From an uncultured Gemmiger sp. (lineage in GTDB: Bacteria; Bacillota; Clostridia; Oscillospirales; Ruminococcaceae), in NCBI GenBank assembly GCA_934502625.1, contig CAKSUQ010000033.1, positions 1 through 15,433 on the forward strand: 15,433 nt of DNA, written 5' to 3'. Under the pieces are notes generated by a model. It searched no databases. It saw nothing but the letters and a program-made list of their open reading frames with translations, and had not been told where the DNA came from. The translations under genes and the position numbers were made by a program. The number at the start of each line of letters is the position of its first letter. The first letter of the stretch is position 1. Shown here one piece after another: positions 1 to 6,858 of this stretch.

Positions 1-254
1 TAGGGGTCGGGCATGCCCGACCCGGAGGTGAACGGTAATCGCACCGTCACCGGGTAACCTGCGGGCGGGGCATGCCCTGCCCCTACCGCGCGGCGGAATA
101 TTCACGTGGGCAATACCGGCCACGCTCCCGCAGGCAGCGCGTTACATTATCGCCGCCCCGTAGGGGTCGGGCATGCCCGACCCGGAGGTGAACGGTAATC
201 GCACCGTCACCGGGTAACCTGCGGGCGGGGCATGCCCCGCCCCTACCGCGCGGC
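1..254. repeat. Tandem copies of a palindromic intergenic repeat unit (cluster 1)
   Basis: A 94-bp stretch (1-94) recurs at 161-254 with a single difference (T at 78, C at 238). Each copy holds two palindromes centred on GCATGC: GGGTCGGGCATGCCCGACCC (4-23 and 164-183), and a GGGCGGGGCATGCCCCGCCC type (63-82 with one mismatch; 223-242 perfect). The second copy begins GTAGGGG (160-166) and ends CCCCTAC (240-246), so the unit has short terminal inverted repeats. The left copy is cut by the window edge. The same architecture recurs near 1807-2028 and 9196-9344. I see no gene between 1 and 370. Whether it is a miniature transposable element or a REP-like processed repeat is not known from the sequence. 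Confidence 0.9.
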
Positions 255-295
255 AATCTATTTTCTCCAAATTACAACTTTTTATCTTCCCCCTC

Positions 296-324
296 TTGCA
301 TTTCTACAACCGCTATGCTATAAT
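296..324 (+). promoter_or_regulatory. Sigma-A promoter of the AAA ATPase gene
   Basis: TTGCAT (296-301), a 17-base spacer and TATAAT (319-324). A TG one base upstream of the -10 (316-317) gives an extended -10. The gene starts 46 bases downstream with a strong ribosome binding site (AAGGAGG, 360-366). Confidence 0.75.
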
Positions 325-330
325 GTCAAC

Positions 331-344
331 AACCATTAGTGGTT
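331..344. promoter_or_regulatory. Candidate operator palindrome in the ATPase gene leader
   Basis: AACCATTAGTGGTT has 5-base arms AACCA/TGGTT around TTAG. It starts about 7 bases after the -10 box, so it overlaps the expected transcription start, where a repressor would block initiation. The position makes it a reasonable operator candidate, but no regulator for it is identified here. Confidence 0.35.
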
Positions 345-370
345 AAATTACACACTTTCAAGGAGGTTCT

Positions 371-1672
371 ATGGAGAAAAACACATCATCCGCACCCAAA
401 CCCCGCCTCGATACCGACGAGTTCGGCATCTGGCTTGACTGGCAGCGCGAAAACCCTGACCGGCTGCTGGGCAGCATGACCTATCTCTACTGCGTCGACG
501 GCTGCCGCCCCGACGAGGTCACCCAGCGCTTTGCCATGGTCGAGGCCGCCGCGCAAAAGGCCGGCATCACGCCGGAGCGCATCGCCCAGTGGCACAAGCT
601 GTTCGGCGATTTGTGGGAGGACGACCCCGACGTTTTCCGCGACGGGGTCTTCCAGATCGAGCGCAGCAACCTCGCCAAGCCGACGGTGCTGCAGCTCATG
701 TCCGAGGTCATCCCCCACAAGGCCGAGTACCTCATCGCGCCCTACCTGCCCAAAGGCATGCTGACCGTGCTGGGCGGCGTGTCCGGCGTGGGCAAAACGT
801 GGCTGGCGCTGCACTGGGCGGCGCAGGTCAGCCGCCGGTTCCGGGTGGACGAGCCGGGCGCGGTCTACTATTTCACGCAGGAGAACGACCCCTGCATCGT
901 GCTGCAGCCGCGCTTGCAGGCGCTGGGGGCGGAGCTTTCGCGCGTCGCCATCCAGAAATTCACCACCGACTCCCCCACCCTGACCCTCGACGACGAGCGG
1001 TTGGAGCTGGCCGCCCACGTCATTCCGCCGCGCCTTGTCATCTTCGACCCCATCCAAAGCTACCTCGGCGCGGGGGTCGAGATGAACAAGGCCAACGAGG
1101 TGCGCCCGATCCTGGACTGGCTGGGGCGGTTCGCGCAGCGGTACAACTGCGCGGTGGTGCTTGTCAGCCACATGGCAAAGCCCGGCGCGAACAACTCCGA
1201 CGCGCTTGACCGCCTGCTGGGGTCAAGCGACTTCCGCAACGCGGCGCGCAGTATTATTATTGTAGGCCGCGACCCCGCCGAGCCGGAGGTGCGGGTGTTC
1301 GCCCACGCGAAAAATTCCCTCGGCCAGCCCGGCGCAAGCCAGCGCTACCGCGTCAGCAATCGCGGCGTCGAGATGCTGGGCGAATGCGAGCTGGACTACA
1401 ACGAGATCATCCGCGTCGGCGGGAAAACGGCAGGCAGACCGGCCACGAGCCTGAACGCGGCCGTGGAGGCGCTGCGCGCACTGTTGGAGCCGAAGGGGTG
1501 GGCGACGTATGAGGAAATTGAACGAATGAGTAAAGAGAACGGGATTTCCAAGCGGACATTGAGCCGCGCAGCAGAAGAACTTTGTCTTAAGCACGTGCGC
1601 GCCGGGCGGGCAGGCACACGGCAGGACTGGTGGCTTCTGCCGACCACCTCACAGCAGATGGTTTGCGGATAA
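371..1672 (+). CDS. RepA-like AAA family ATPase with C-terminal winged-helix-like region
   Basis: A 433-residue protein with a RecA-fold AAA_25/RepA-type ATPase core. Walker A is GVSGVGKT at residues 136-143; the Walker B-like strand is LVIFDPIQ around 222-229; the sensor-like VVLVSHMAK is at 262-270. Relatives include hexameric replicative helicases such as plasmid RepA and ATPase domains of primase-helicases on mobile elements, so ATP-driven DNA unwinding or loading is the likely role. Residues 1-110 lack a motif I recognise. Residues about 366-423 (with KRTLSRAAEEL) look like a winged helix, fitting DNA binding. The ATG follows AAGGAGG with a 4-base gap. It has its own promoter and stands alone, without the primase or integrase partner usual on mobile elements, so it may be a relic of one. 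Family assignment is firm; biological role is inferred. Confidence 0.85.
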   Translation: MEKNTSSAPKPRLDTDEFGIWLDWQRENPDRLLGSMTYLYCVDGCRPDEVTQRFAMVEAAAQKAGITPERIAQWHKLFGDLWEDDPDVFRDGVFQIERSNLAKPTVLQLMSEVIPHKAEYLIAPYLPKGMLTVLGGVSGVGKTWLALHWAAQVSRRFRVDEPGAVYYFTQENDPCIVLQPRLQALGAELSRVAIQKFTTDSPTLTLDDERLELAAHVIPPRLVIFDPIQSYLGAGVEMNKANEVRPILDWLGRFAQRYNCAVVLVSHMAKPGANNSDALDRLLGSSDFRNAARSIIIVGRDPAEPEVRVFAHAKNSLGQPGASQRYRVSNRGVEMLGECELDYNEIIRVGGKTAGRPATSLNAAVEALRALLEPKGWATYEEIERMSKENGISKRTLSRAAEELCLKHVRAGRAGTRQDWWLLPTTSQQMVCG

Positions 1673-1800
1673 GATGCCAAAATAGCCTATTATTACATGG
1701 TATTTTGGCATTATATCTTTTTTTGACTCTATTTGTAATAAGATAGTGGCGATTTTATAGGATGCCAAAATTATATTTGTAATAGAGGGAATTTGGCATC
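1673..1800. repeat. Two inverted-repeat pairs built on GATGCCAAA
   Basis: The motif GATGCCAAA(A)WT occurs four times: GATGCCAAAATA (1673-1684), its complement (1701-1711), GATGCCAAAATT (1761-1772) and its complement ending TTTGGCATC (1792-1800). A second motif, ATTTGTAATA, occurs directly at 1731-1740 and 1775-1784. The region is much more AT-rich than its surroundings and lies between the ATPase stop codon and palindrome cluster 2. It could be a binding array for the upstream ATPase/wHTH protein or a remnant element end. No gene is seen here. Confidence 0.6.
1674..1724 (+). terminator. Hairpin with T-run just after the ATPase gene
   Basis: Perfect 11-bp arms ATGCCAAAATA (1674-1684) and TATTTTGGCAT (1701-1711) around a 16-base loop, followed after six bases by seven Ts (1718-1724). 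The stem is AT-rich and the loop large, so termination would be weak. The arms belong to a repeated GATGCCAAA motif that recurs at 1761-1800, so the structure may instead be a protein-binding site. Confidence 0.45.
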
Positions 1801-1806
1801 TAACCC

Positions 1807-2028
1807 GTAGGGGCGGGGCTCTGCTCCGCCCGCGCAGCCTTCCGGCAGGCAGCGCATCCCATTACCGCCACCCACGTAGGGGTCGGGCATGCCCGACCCG
1901 CAGCTGTCCGGCAGGAGTGCAATAACGGTTTGTGTTGAGGGCGAGGCATGCCTCGCCCCTACCGGGCGGCGGAATCCTCGCGTTGCAACACTGGCAACGT
2001 CCACGGGACGCATATATGCGTCCCCTAC
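1807..2028. repeat. Palindromic intergenic repeat cluster 2
   Basis: Four palindromes in a row: an imperfect one, GGGCGGGGC (1811-1819) with GCTCCGCCC (1823-1831); GGGTCGGGCATGCCCGACCC (1880-1899); GGGCGAGGCATGCCTCGCCC (1939-1958); and GGGACGCATATATGCGTCCC (2005-2024). GTAGGGG stands at 1807-1813 and 1876-1882; CCCCTAC at 1956-1962 and 2022-2028. The arms vary but the GTAGGGG/CCCCTAC borders and the order match clusters 1 and 3, which points to dispersal of one element family with compensatory drift in the arms. No gene is seen between 1673 and 2108. Confidence 0.88.
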
Positions 2029-2045
2029 AAACCGCCCGTGCCCCA

Positions 2046-2074
2046 TTGCGTTTTCCCCGCAAATCCCCTATAAT
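2046..2074 (+). promoter_or_regulatory. Promoter of the NifX-domain gene
   Basis: TTGCGT (2046-2051), a 17-base spacer and TATAAT (2069-2074), about 35 bases upstream of the ATG. It lies just past the last palindrome of repeat cluster 2. Confidence 0.7.
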
Positions 2075-2108
2075 CATGGTAAAACCCCACACAAAAGGAG
2101 AAACACCT

Positions 2109-2462
2109 ATGAAAATCGCAGTCGCATACGATAACGGGATGGTCGGCCAGCACTTCGGCCACTGCCCCCAATTCAAACTCTACACCGTCGACGGCGGCAT
2201 GATCATGGACACCGCCGTCATCCCCACCGAGGGCAGCGGCCACAGCGCCGTCACGGCGTTTTTGCAGCGCAACGGCGTGAACACGGCCCTCTGCGGCAGC
2301 ATCGGCGCGGGGGCGCAGGCGGCGCTTTCGGCGGCGGGCATCCGGCTGTATGCCGGGGTCGTCGGCAATGCCGACCAAGCCGTACTGGCGCTGCTGGCGG
2401 GCAAGCTGACCCACGACCCCGGCGCTGTCAACGCGCACCACTGCGGCGGCCACTGCCACTAA
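2109..2462 (+). CDS. Dinitrogenase iron-molybdenum cofactor (NifX/NifB C-terminal) domain protein
   Basis: 117 residues, the length of a single-domain NifX/NafY/NifB-tail protein. It shows the family pattern: an N-terminal MKIAVAYDNGMVGQHFGHC with the conserved HFGHC, a central strand-helix stretch with NGVNTALCGSIGAGAQ, and a His/Cys tail HHCGGHCH at residues 110-117. Family members bind or carry metal-sulfur clusters. Solitary copies are common in anaerobes without nitrogenase, where their job is unsettled. An open frame extends upstream to 1932, but the start is set at 2109 because AAAGGAG (2094-2100) sits 8 bases before this ATG and the upstream part runs through palindromic repeats. No nif genes are nearby, so nitrogen fixation is not implied. 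The tail suggests metal binding. Confidence 0.85.
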   Translation: MKIAVAYDNGMVGQHFGHCPQFKLYTVDGGMIMDTAVIPTEGSGHSAVTAFLQRNGVNTALCGSIGAGAQAALSAAGIRLYAGVVGNADQAVLALLAGKLTHDPGAVNAHHCGGHCH

Positions 2463-2521
2463 ATCCATAGAATTTCATGATGTATGCAACATCAGCAAAG
2501 TCACAAGGCAGCATTTTTTCT

Positions 2522-2550
2522 TTACAGATCATAATGTATCATGCTATAAT
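2522..2550 (+). promoter_or_regulatory. Promoter of the DNA methyltransferase gene
   Basis: TTACAG (2522-2527), 17-base spacer, TATAAT (2545-2550) with an upstream TG (2542-2543), an extended -10. A 6-base inverted repeat TGATGT...ACATCA (2478-2494) lies about 30 bases upstream and could be regulatory. Confidence 0.6.
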
Positions 2551-2605
2551 AAAAACGTTTGCTGCAATGAATATCGCCAAATTTGCAATAAAGGGAGCGT
2601 ACTGA

Positions 2606-3616
2606 GTGGACACAGGTGCAGTCTTTACTGAAATCAGAAATAAATTTCACAACGGATACTATAACACCGAGGAATCGCTTCTGGTCAACGGGGATTCATT
2701 AGAACTCATAAAGAAAATCCCCGATCATAGTATCGCACTAATTTTAACCGATCCACCCTATCACTCTACCCAAAAGCGTAACATTATTGGAGACACCCGC
2801 TTTTCAAAAGATTCTGATTATATCAGCTGGATGAGGCAATATGCGATAGAATGGAAAAGGGTTTTGAAGCATAATGGCAGTGTTTTTTGTTTCTGCTCTT
2901 CCCCTATGTCTGCGCAACTGCAGGTAATGTTTTCAGCTTATTTTAATGTATTGTCTGAAATCATTTGGACAAAGCCTAACGCGCCCGGATATGATGGCTG
3001 GAAGCAAAAAATGAGGAAAGAATCTCTTCGTCAATGGTACCCTCATTCAGAACGCATTCTTTTCCTTGAAAATGCTGCCGAGGGAAATTTGTATAAGAGT
3101 TATTTTGGCGGGCAGCTTACCGCATGGCGAAAAAGCGTTAATATGTCAACCATTAAGCTCGCAGAGTTGACCGGTGCCTATGGAAAAGTCAACCACGGTG
3201 GGGCAGTTGCAAACTGGGAAGCTGGAAGAAACATTCCAAGCCGGGAACAGTTTGAAAAACTTAAGGCGACCCTTACAGCAGCTGGTGTTCCGGATATTCC
3301 CGATTTCGAGGACATTATACGGCCTTTTAATGTAAACAAAAATATTGAGTTTACAGACGTATGGGATTTTGAAAACGTCCGGCAATATAAGGGAAAGCAC
3401 CCTGCCGAAAAACCTGTAGCCTTGTTAGAGCATGCAATAAATGCAACCACCTATAACGGAGATATCGTTTTGGACTGCTTTGCCGGTTCTGCTTCAACTG
3501 GCATAGCTTCTATGAACTTGGGTCGAAAATGTGTCCTGTTTGAAATTGACCCAAAATGGTGTTGCTACGGAGAAAACCGCCTTACGCAAAACAGAGCTGC
3601 AGAAACCGCCAACTAA
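2606..3616 (+). CDS. Type II DNA methyltransferase (N4/N6 amino, beta-like motif order)
   Basis: 336 residues. The catalytic motif IV DPPY (49-52) comes first and the S-adenosylmethionine-binding FAGSASTG (292-299) near the C terminus, in the order typical of the N6_N4_Mtase (PF01555) family. KHPAEKP (264-270) is the usual motif preceding the SAM region. It methylates an exocyclic amino group of adenine or cytosine in a target site, protecting host DNA from the convergent endonuclease. Residues about 178-228 (with KLAELTGAYGKVNHGG and NWEAGRNIPSREQFEKL) resemble a helix-turn-helix inserted where the target-recognition domain belongs. Start is GTG 2606 because AAGGGAG (2591-2597) precedes it by 8 bases. 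The gene is AT-richer than its flanks, which suggests acquisition. The recognition sequence cannot be read from the protein. Confidence 0.92.
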   Translation: MDTGAVFTEIRNKFHNGYYNTEESLLVNGDSLELIKKIPDHSIALILTDPPYHSTQKRNIIGDTRFSKDSDYISWMRQYAIEWKRVLKHNGSVFCFCSSPMSAQLQVMFSAYFNVLSEIIWTKPNAPGYDGWKQKMRKESLRQWYPHSERILFLENAAEGNLYKSYFGGQLTAWRKSVNMSTIKLAELTGAYGKVNHGGAVANWEAGRNIPSREQFEKLKATLTAAGVPDIPDFEDIIRPFNVNKNIEFTDVWDFENVRQYKGKHPAEKPVALLEHAINATTYNGDIVLDCFAGSASTGIASMNLGRKCVLFEIDPKWCCYGENRLTQNRAAETAN

Positions 3617-3648
3617 AAAAGAGCTGCGCAAATGCACAGCTCTTTTTT
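3615..3648. terminator. Bidirectional terminator between methyltransferase and endonuclease genes
   Basis: Perfect 12-bp arms AAAAAAGAGCTG (3615-3626) and CAGCTCTTTTTT (3637-3648). It has a U-tract on both strands and overlaps both stop codons (3614-3616 plus, 3647-3649 minus), so it ends both convergent transcripts. Confidence 0.93.
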
Positions 3649-4636
3649 AGTTTAAATAGCCCTCTTCCTTATTTTTTTCGATAACTTCCTGCATCCAATT
3701 CAGTGTGGGATAAATACCGGAATCCTTTACTACTACATTACAGAAATGGCATCCCCACCCCAGATTATATTGGCGATGATTAAAGGCTCCGTATTTTAGC
3801 TCTTCTATATGAAACAGGTTTACCTGCGTAACCGTGAGATCCGGAACTTCTCTTCCCTCTGGTTGCGCTAAACGATTGAGAAATTCTTCGCCGGATAACT
3901 CTCTTAAGCAAAGCGGGCAAATTGTATGATTCTGGCTATTAATAATCCTCTTTTCCTGCAATTTCTCATAATTGAGCAATCCATGTTCTTGCGCCTCTTG
4001 CAAGGTCATACGCTTTCGCAATTCAGCGTTTTCACGGCTCATTCCATTCTTCTCCATGGATTCAACCGCATCCGTACACAGCCAGAAAATAGCCTCTAAC
4101 TGTAATTTACACTCGTCAATCGTTTGTTTGGACGCATACTCATACAGCCGAATACCTGCCCCCTTGGGAGACTGTGTGGCATAACCCAAATTGACTTTCT
4201 GCGCACGTTCTTCATCCATAGATGTATTGGCAGGCACCCGCGCAACATATTGTCCCTCTAAGGGTGCAGTTCTGCTATTGGCATATGCCCACCCATAGCG
4301 GTATGGACTATATTTCTCCCAATCTGCACGTGTTTCGTAAAAAACAAGCGCATTATCCCCCAAAAACAGCCCAAATCCTTCAAGATATTCTTCCGGCTTT
4401 TTAACCGAGAAGAAATCTTCTGGAGCAATTAACACTATGTATCCATGTTCAAATTGATCAGATATCTTTCTTAATTCCGGATCTGCCTGCCACTGATGAA
4501 AAGGGATCAGCACCGTATTGCTGCGCGAAACTCTATTTTGGAAAATAACGTCATCATCAGCGCCTCGTGTTTGCCCTGTTTTGCTTAGTTTTCTTTCAAG
4601 TAACTTTGGCAATTTAGGTTTTCTTGTCCGTGGCAT
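3647..4636 (-). CDS. Putative type II restriction endonuclease with C-terminal HNH-like zinc/metal motif
   Basis: 329 residues. The C-terminal third carries CPLC (240-243), HIEEL (276-280), FNHR (285-288) and GCHFCN (295-300): two Cys pairs around His and Asn residues, as in beta-beta-alpha-metal (HNH) nucleases. The N-terminal part has no motif I recognise and may recognise DNA. Pairing with a methyltransferase and a controller protein supports a restriction role. The C-terminal pattern reminds me of BstXI-type enzymes, but BstXI, as I recall it, needs a separate specificity subunit that is absent here, so no specificity is claimed. Start 4636 is chosen over the longer frame to 4777 because GGAGGAG (minus strand, near 4641-4649) precedes it and the extra 47 residues lie inside the controller gene. 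It overlaps that gene by 23 bases, which implies translational coupling. Confidence 0.65.
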   Translation of the reverse strand: MPRTRKPKLPKLLERKLSKTGQTRGADDDVIFQNRVSRSNTVLIPFHQWQADPELRKISDQFEHGYIVLIAPEDFFSVKKPEEYLEGFGLFLGDNALVFYETRADWEKYSPYRYGWAYANSRTAPLEGQYVARVPANTSMDEERAQKVNLGYATQSPKGAGIRLYEYASKQTIDECKLQLEAIFWLCTDAVESMEKNGMSRENAELRKRMTLQEAQEHGLLNYEKLQEKRIINSQNHTICPLCLRELSGEEFLNRLAQPEGREVPDLTVTQVNLFHIEELKYGAFNHRQYNLGWGCHFCNVVVKDSGIYPTLNWMQEVIEKNKEEGYLN

Positions 4637-4850
4637 TTGTCTCCTCCTCCAGAAATAATTTATATGTTTCAATATCCAGTGCATCTGCAATGCGTTGGAT
4701 ATTCTCAAGAGAAATACTGCGCCGATAACATTCAATTGCGCTGATATAGGTGCGATGCATTCCACATTTATCTGCAAATGCTTCTTGCGACAATCCCATT
4801 GCTTTTCGATATCTTTTCAGATTGTCTCCAAACACTTTAATGATATTCAT
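4614..4850 (-). CDS. Xre-family regulator, probable restriction-modification controller (C) protein
   Basis: 78 residues, the size of classic C proteins. The helix-turn-helix spans about residues 19-41 (GLSQEAFADKCGMHRTYISAIE), followed by RRSISLENIQRIADAL, the standard Xre/C-protein continuation. C proteins bind operators at their own promoter, activate C and R after a delay and let the methyltransferase act first. Here the gene precedes and overlaps the endonuclease gene, the usual C-R arrangement. The start is ATG 4850, behind a G-run (4861-4866) on the minus strand, rather than the frame start at 4925. The additional 25 residues do not belong to the fold. Confidence 0.87.
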   Translation of the reverse strand: MNIIKVFGDNLKRYRKAMGLSQEAFADKCGMHRTYISAIECYRRSISLENIQRIADALDIETYKLFLEEETNATDKKT

Positions 4851-4873
4851 GGTTGCATCCCCCCATGTTTTAT

Positions 4874-4903
4874 AATATAATCTACTTGAATACAGAAAGT
4901 CTA
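4874..4903 (-). promoter_or_regulatory. Possible promoter/operator of the controller-endonuclease operon
   Basis: Reading the minus strand, TAGACT (4903-4898) and TATATT (4879-4874) stand 18 bases apart, with a poor -35, as is usual for activator-dependent C promoters. GTAGA occurs twice with a 19-base period (complement TCTAC at 4881-4885 and 4900-4904), possible C-box half-sites. Weak evidence. Confidence 0.3.
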
Positions 4904-5015
4904 CATACAATAAGTATCCAGACATTGTAATCTAATATGTTAGGAGATTGTATCATGACAATTGCGGAACGCGCCGTGCCGACGTTGGGTGCTCTTTATA
5001 ATAAGGGGGCGCGCG

Positions 5016-5843
5016 ATGATTTTCACCTACGGCGAGACCGAGCTTAGCTACCTGCGCGGCAAGGACAAGCGTCTGGCCGAGGTCATCGACCGCGTCGGGC
5101 CCATCGAGCGCACGGTGGACGACGACCTGTTTTCGGCGGTGGTACATCATATTATCGGCCAGCAGATTTCCACAAAGGCGCAGGCGACCATCTGGCAGCG
5201 GATGCAGGATGCCCTCGGCACGGTAAACGCCGAGACGATCTTGGCCGCCGGTGTGCCCAATTTGCAGGCGCTGGGCATGACGTTCCGCAAGGCGGAGTAC
5301 ATCACGGATTTCGCCGAGAAAGTCCACGCAGGTACGTTTGATTTGGACGGCATATGGCAAAAAAGCGACGCCGATGCCATCCGCGAGCTGACCGCGTTGA
5401 AGGGCATCGGCGTCTGGACGGCCGAGATGATTTTGTTGTTCTGCATGCAGCGGCCGGACGTTTTCAGCTACGACGACCTCGCCATCCAGCGCGGCCTGCG
5501 GATGGTGTACCATCACCGCCGCATCGACCGCAAATTGTTCGAGAAATACCGCCGCCGGTTCAGCCCGTATTGCAGCGTCGCCAGTTTGTATTTGTGGGCG
5601 GTAGCAGGCGGCGCGGTGGAAGGGATGCGGGATTATGGGACGGCGCGGCAAAAGCCTTACCCCCGCATCTGCCCCTTCACCTTTTCCAGCCGCGTCAACG
5701 CCTCGTTCAGCGTCGCGTCCTTCTTCGCGAAATGGAAGCGGATCAGGTGGTTCACCGGCTCGCGGAAGAAGCTCGACCCCGGCACCGCGCCGACGCTGAC
5801 CTTCGCGGCCAGCTCCTCGCAGAAGCGCAGGTCGCTGTCGTAA
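5016..5843 (+). CDS. alkA: AlkA-type DNA-3-methyladenine glycosylase with unusual C-terminal extension
   Basis: HhH-GPD superfamily base-excision repair enzyme that removes alkylated purines. The helix-hairpin-helix is LKGIGVWTA (128-136). The aspartate pair in FSYDDLAIQRG (D153/D154; D154 aligns with the catalytic Asp) follows, and IGQQIS (47-52) is the usual N-terminal motif. The recognisable enzyme ends near residue 205 (YLWAVAGGAVEGMRDYG). After that the frame stays open for about 65 residues, which are antisense to the aminotransferase gene and look basic and low-complexity. The annotated end is therefore the literal stop, but the extension is probably non-native, caused by a lost stop or a frameshift near 5640. 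Start is ATG 5016 because AAGGGGG (5003-5009) precedes it; the frame also opens at TTG 4962. Confidence 0.88.
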   Translation: MIFTYGETELSYLRGKDKRLAEVIDRVGPIERTVDDDLFSAVVHHIIGQQISTKAQATIWQRMQDALGTVNAETILAAGVPNLQALGMTFRKAEYITDFAEKVHAGTFDLDGIWQKSDADAIRELTALKGIGVWTAEMILLFCMQRPDVFSYDDLAIQRGLRMVYHHRRIDRKLFEKYRRRFSPYCSVASLYLWAVAGGAVEGMRDYGTARQKPYPRICPFTFSSRVNASFSVASFFAKWKRIRWFTGSRKKLDPGTAPTLTFAASSSQKRRSLS

Positions 5844-6820
5844 CCGAACTCCGAAATGTCCATCATCACGTAGTACGCGCCCTGCGGCACGTTGTGGGCA
5901 AGCCCCAAGTCGTCCAGTCCCTTGCAGAATAAATCACGCTTATGCGTATATTTTGCAAGCAAATCCTCATAGTACTCCTGCCCAAACCGCAAGCCGGGCA
6001 GGATCGCCTCCTGCAAGGGCGCGGCGGCGCCCACCGTCAAAAAGTCGTGGACCTTCTTCGCGCGGTCGATGATGGGCGCGGGCGCGATGACGTACCCCAG
6101 CCGCCAGCCGGTGACGGAATACGTTTTCGACAGCGACGAGCAGGAGATCGTGCGCTCCCACATATCGGGCAGCGCGGCAAAATAGGTGTGGGTGTGCGGC
6201 GCGTAGACGATGTGCTCGTACACCTCGTCGGTGATGACGTAGACGTCGTACTTTTTTGCCAGTGCAGCGATGATTTCCAGCTCGGCGCGGGTGAAAACCT
6301 TGCCGCAGGGGTTCGACGGGTTGCACAAGATCAGCGCCTTGGGGTGCTGGCGGAAGGCGTCCTCCAGCACTTCGGGGTCAAAATTAAATTCCGGCGGCAC
6401 CAGCGGCACGTAGATCGGCTCTGCGCCGGAAAGTATCGTATCAGCGCCGTAATTTTCGTAAAACGGCGAGAAGATGACGACCTTGTCGCCGGGGTTCGTC
6501 ACGGTCATCATGGCGGTCATCATCGCCTCGGTGCTGCCGCAGGTCACGACGATCTCGCTGTTGGGGTCGATGGTGCGCCCCATGTACCGCGCCTGCTTCG
6601 CGGCCAGCGCCTCGCGGAAGTTCTGTGCGCCCCACGTGATCGAGTACTGGTGGAAGTCCTCGTGCGCGACCTCGGCCAGACGGTCGAGGATGGCGCGCGG
6701 CGGGTCGAAATCCGGGAACCCCTGCGAGAGGTTCACCGCGCCGTACCGGTTGGAAATGCGGGTCATGCGGCGGATGACGGAATCGGTAAAACCGGCCGTG
6801 CGGTCGGACAATGGCTGCAT
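5657..6820 (-). CDS. Class I/II PLP-dependent aminotransferase
   Basis: 387 residues, normal for the aspartate-aminotransferase fold type I family. PLP Schiff-base lysine is K232 in SSLSKTYSVTGWRLGY. NPSNPCGK (167-174) holds the cofactor-contacting Asn, D198 and Y201 lie in ITDEVYEH, and R361 in RFHFAK binds the substrate carboxylate. The overall pattern (N-terminal VNLSQGFPDFDPP, then YSITWGAQNFREAL) is that of the subgroup with kynurenine/methionine-type aminotransferases, so an amino acid-2-oxoacid transaminase with broad specificity is likely; the exact substrate is not determinable. ATG 6820 follows AAGGGGAG. Its 3' end is overlapped by 187 bases by the antisense alkA frame. Confidence 0.94.
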   Translation of the reverse strand: MQPLSDRTAGFTDSVIRRMTRISNRYGAVNLSQGFPDFDPPRAILDRLAEVAHEDFHQYSITWGAQNFREALAAKQARYMGRTIDPNSEIVVTCGSTEAMMTAMMTVTNPGDKVVIFSPFYENYGADTILSGAEPIYVPLVPPEFNFDPEVLEDAFRQHPKALILCNPSNPCGKVFTRAELEIIAALAKKYDVYVITDEVYEHIVYAPHTHTYFAALPDMWERTISCSSLSKTYSVTGWRLGYVIAPAPIIDRAKKVHDFLTVGAAAPLQEAILPGLRFGQEYYEDLLAKYTHKRDLFCKGLDDLGLAHNVPQGAYYVMMDISEFGYDSDLRFCEELAAKVSVGAVPGSSFFREPVNHLIRFHFAKKDATLNEALTRLEKVKGQMRG

Positions 6821-6858
6821 AGGTACTACTCCCCTTCTGGTAAATTTGGTTTAGTCTT

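Noticed and set aside
4637..4777. Longer N-terminal start for the endonuclease (47 extra residues)
   Set aside because: The extra part is an out-of-frame reading of the controller gene, while ATG 4636 has a strong ribosome binding site.
4997..5002. TATAAT just before alkA as a -10 box
   Set aside because: It lies so close to the start codon that the transcript would begin at or past the ribosome binding site, and no -35 is present at 16-18 bases.
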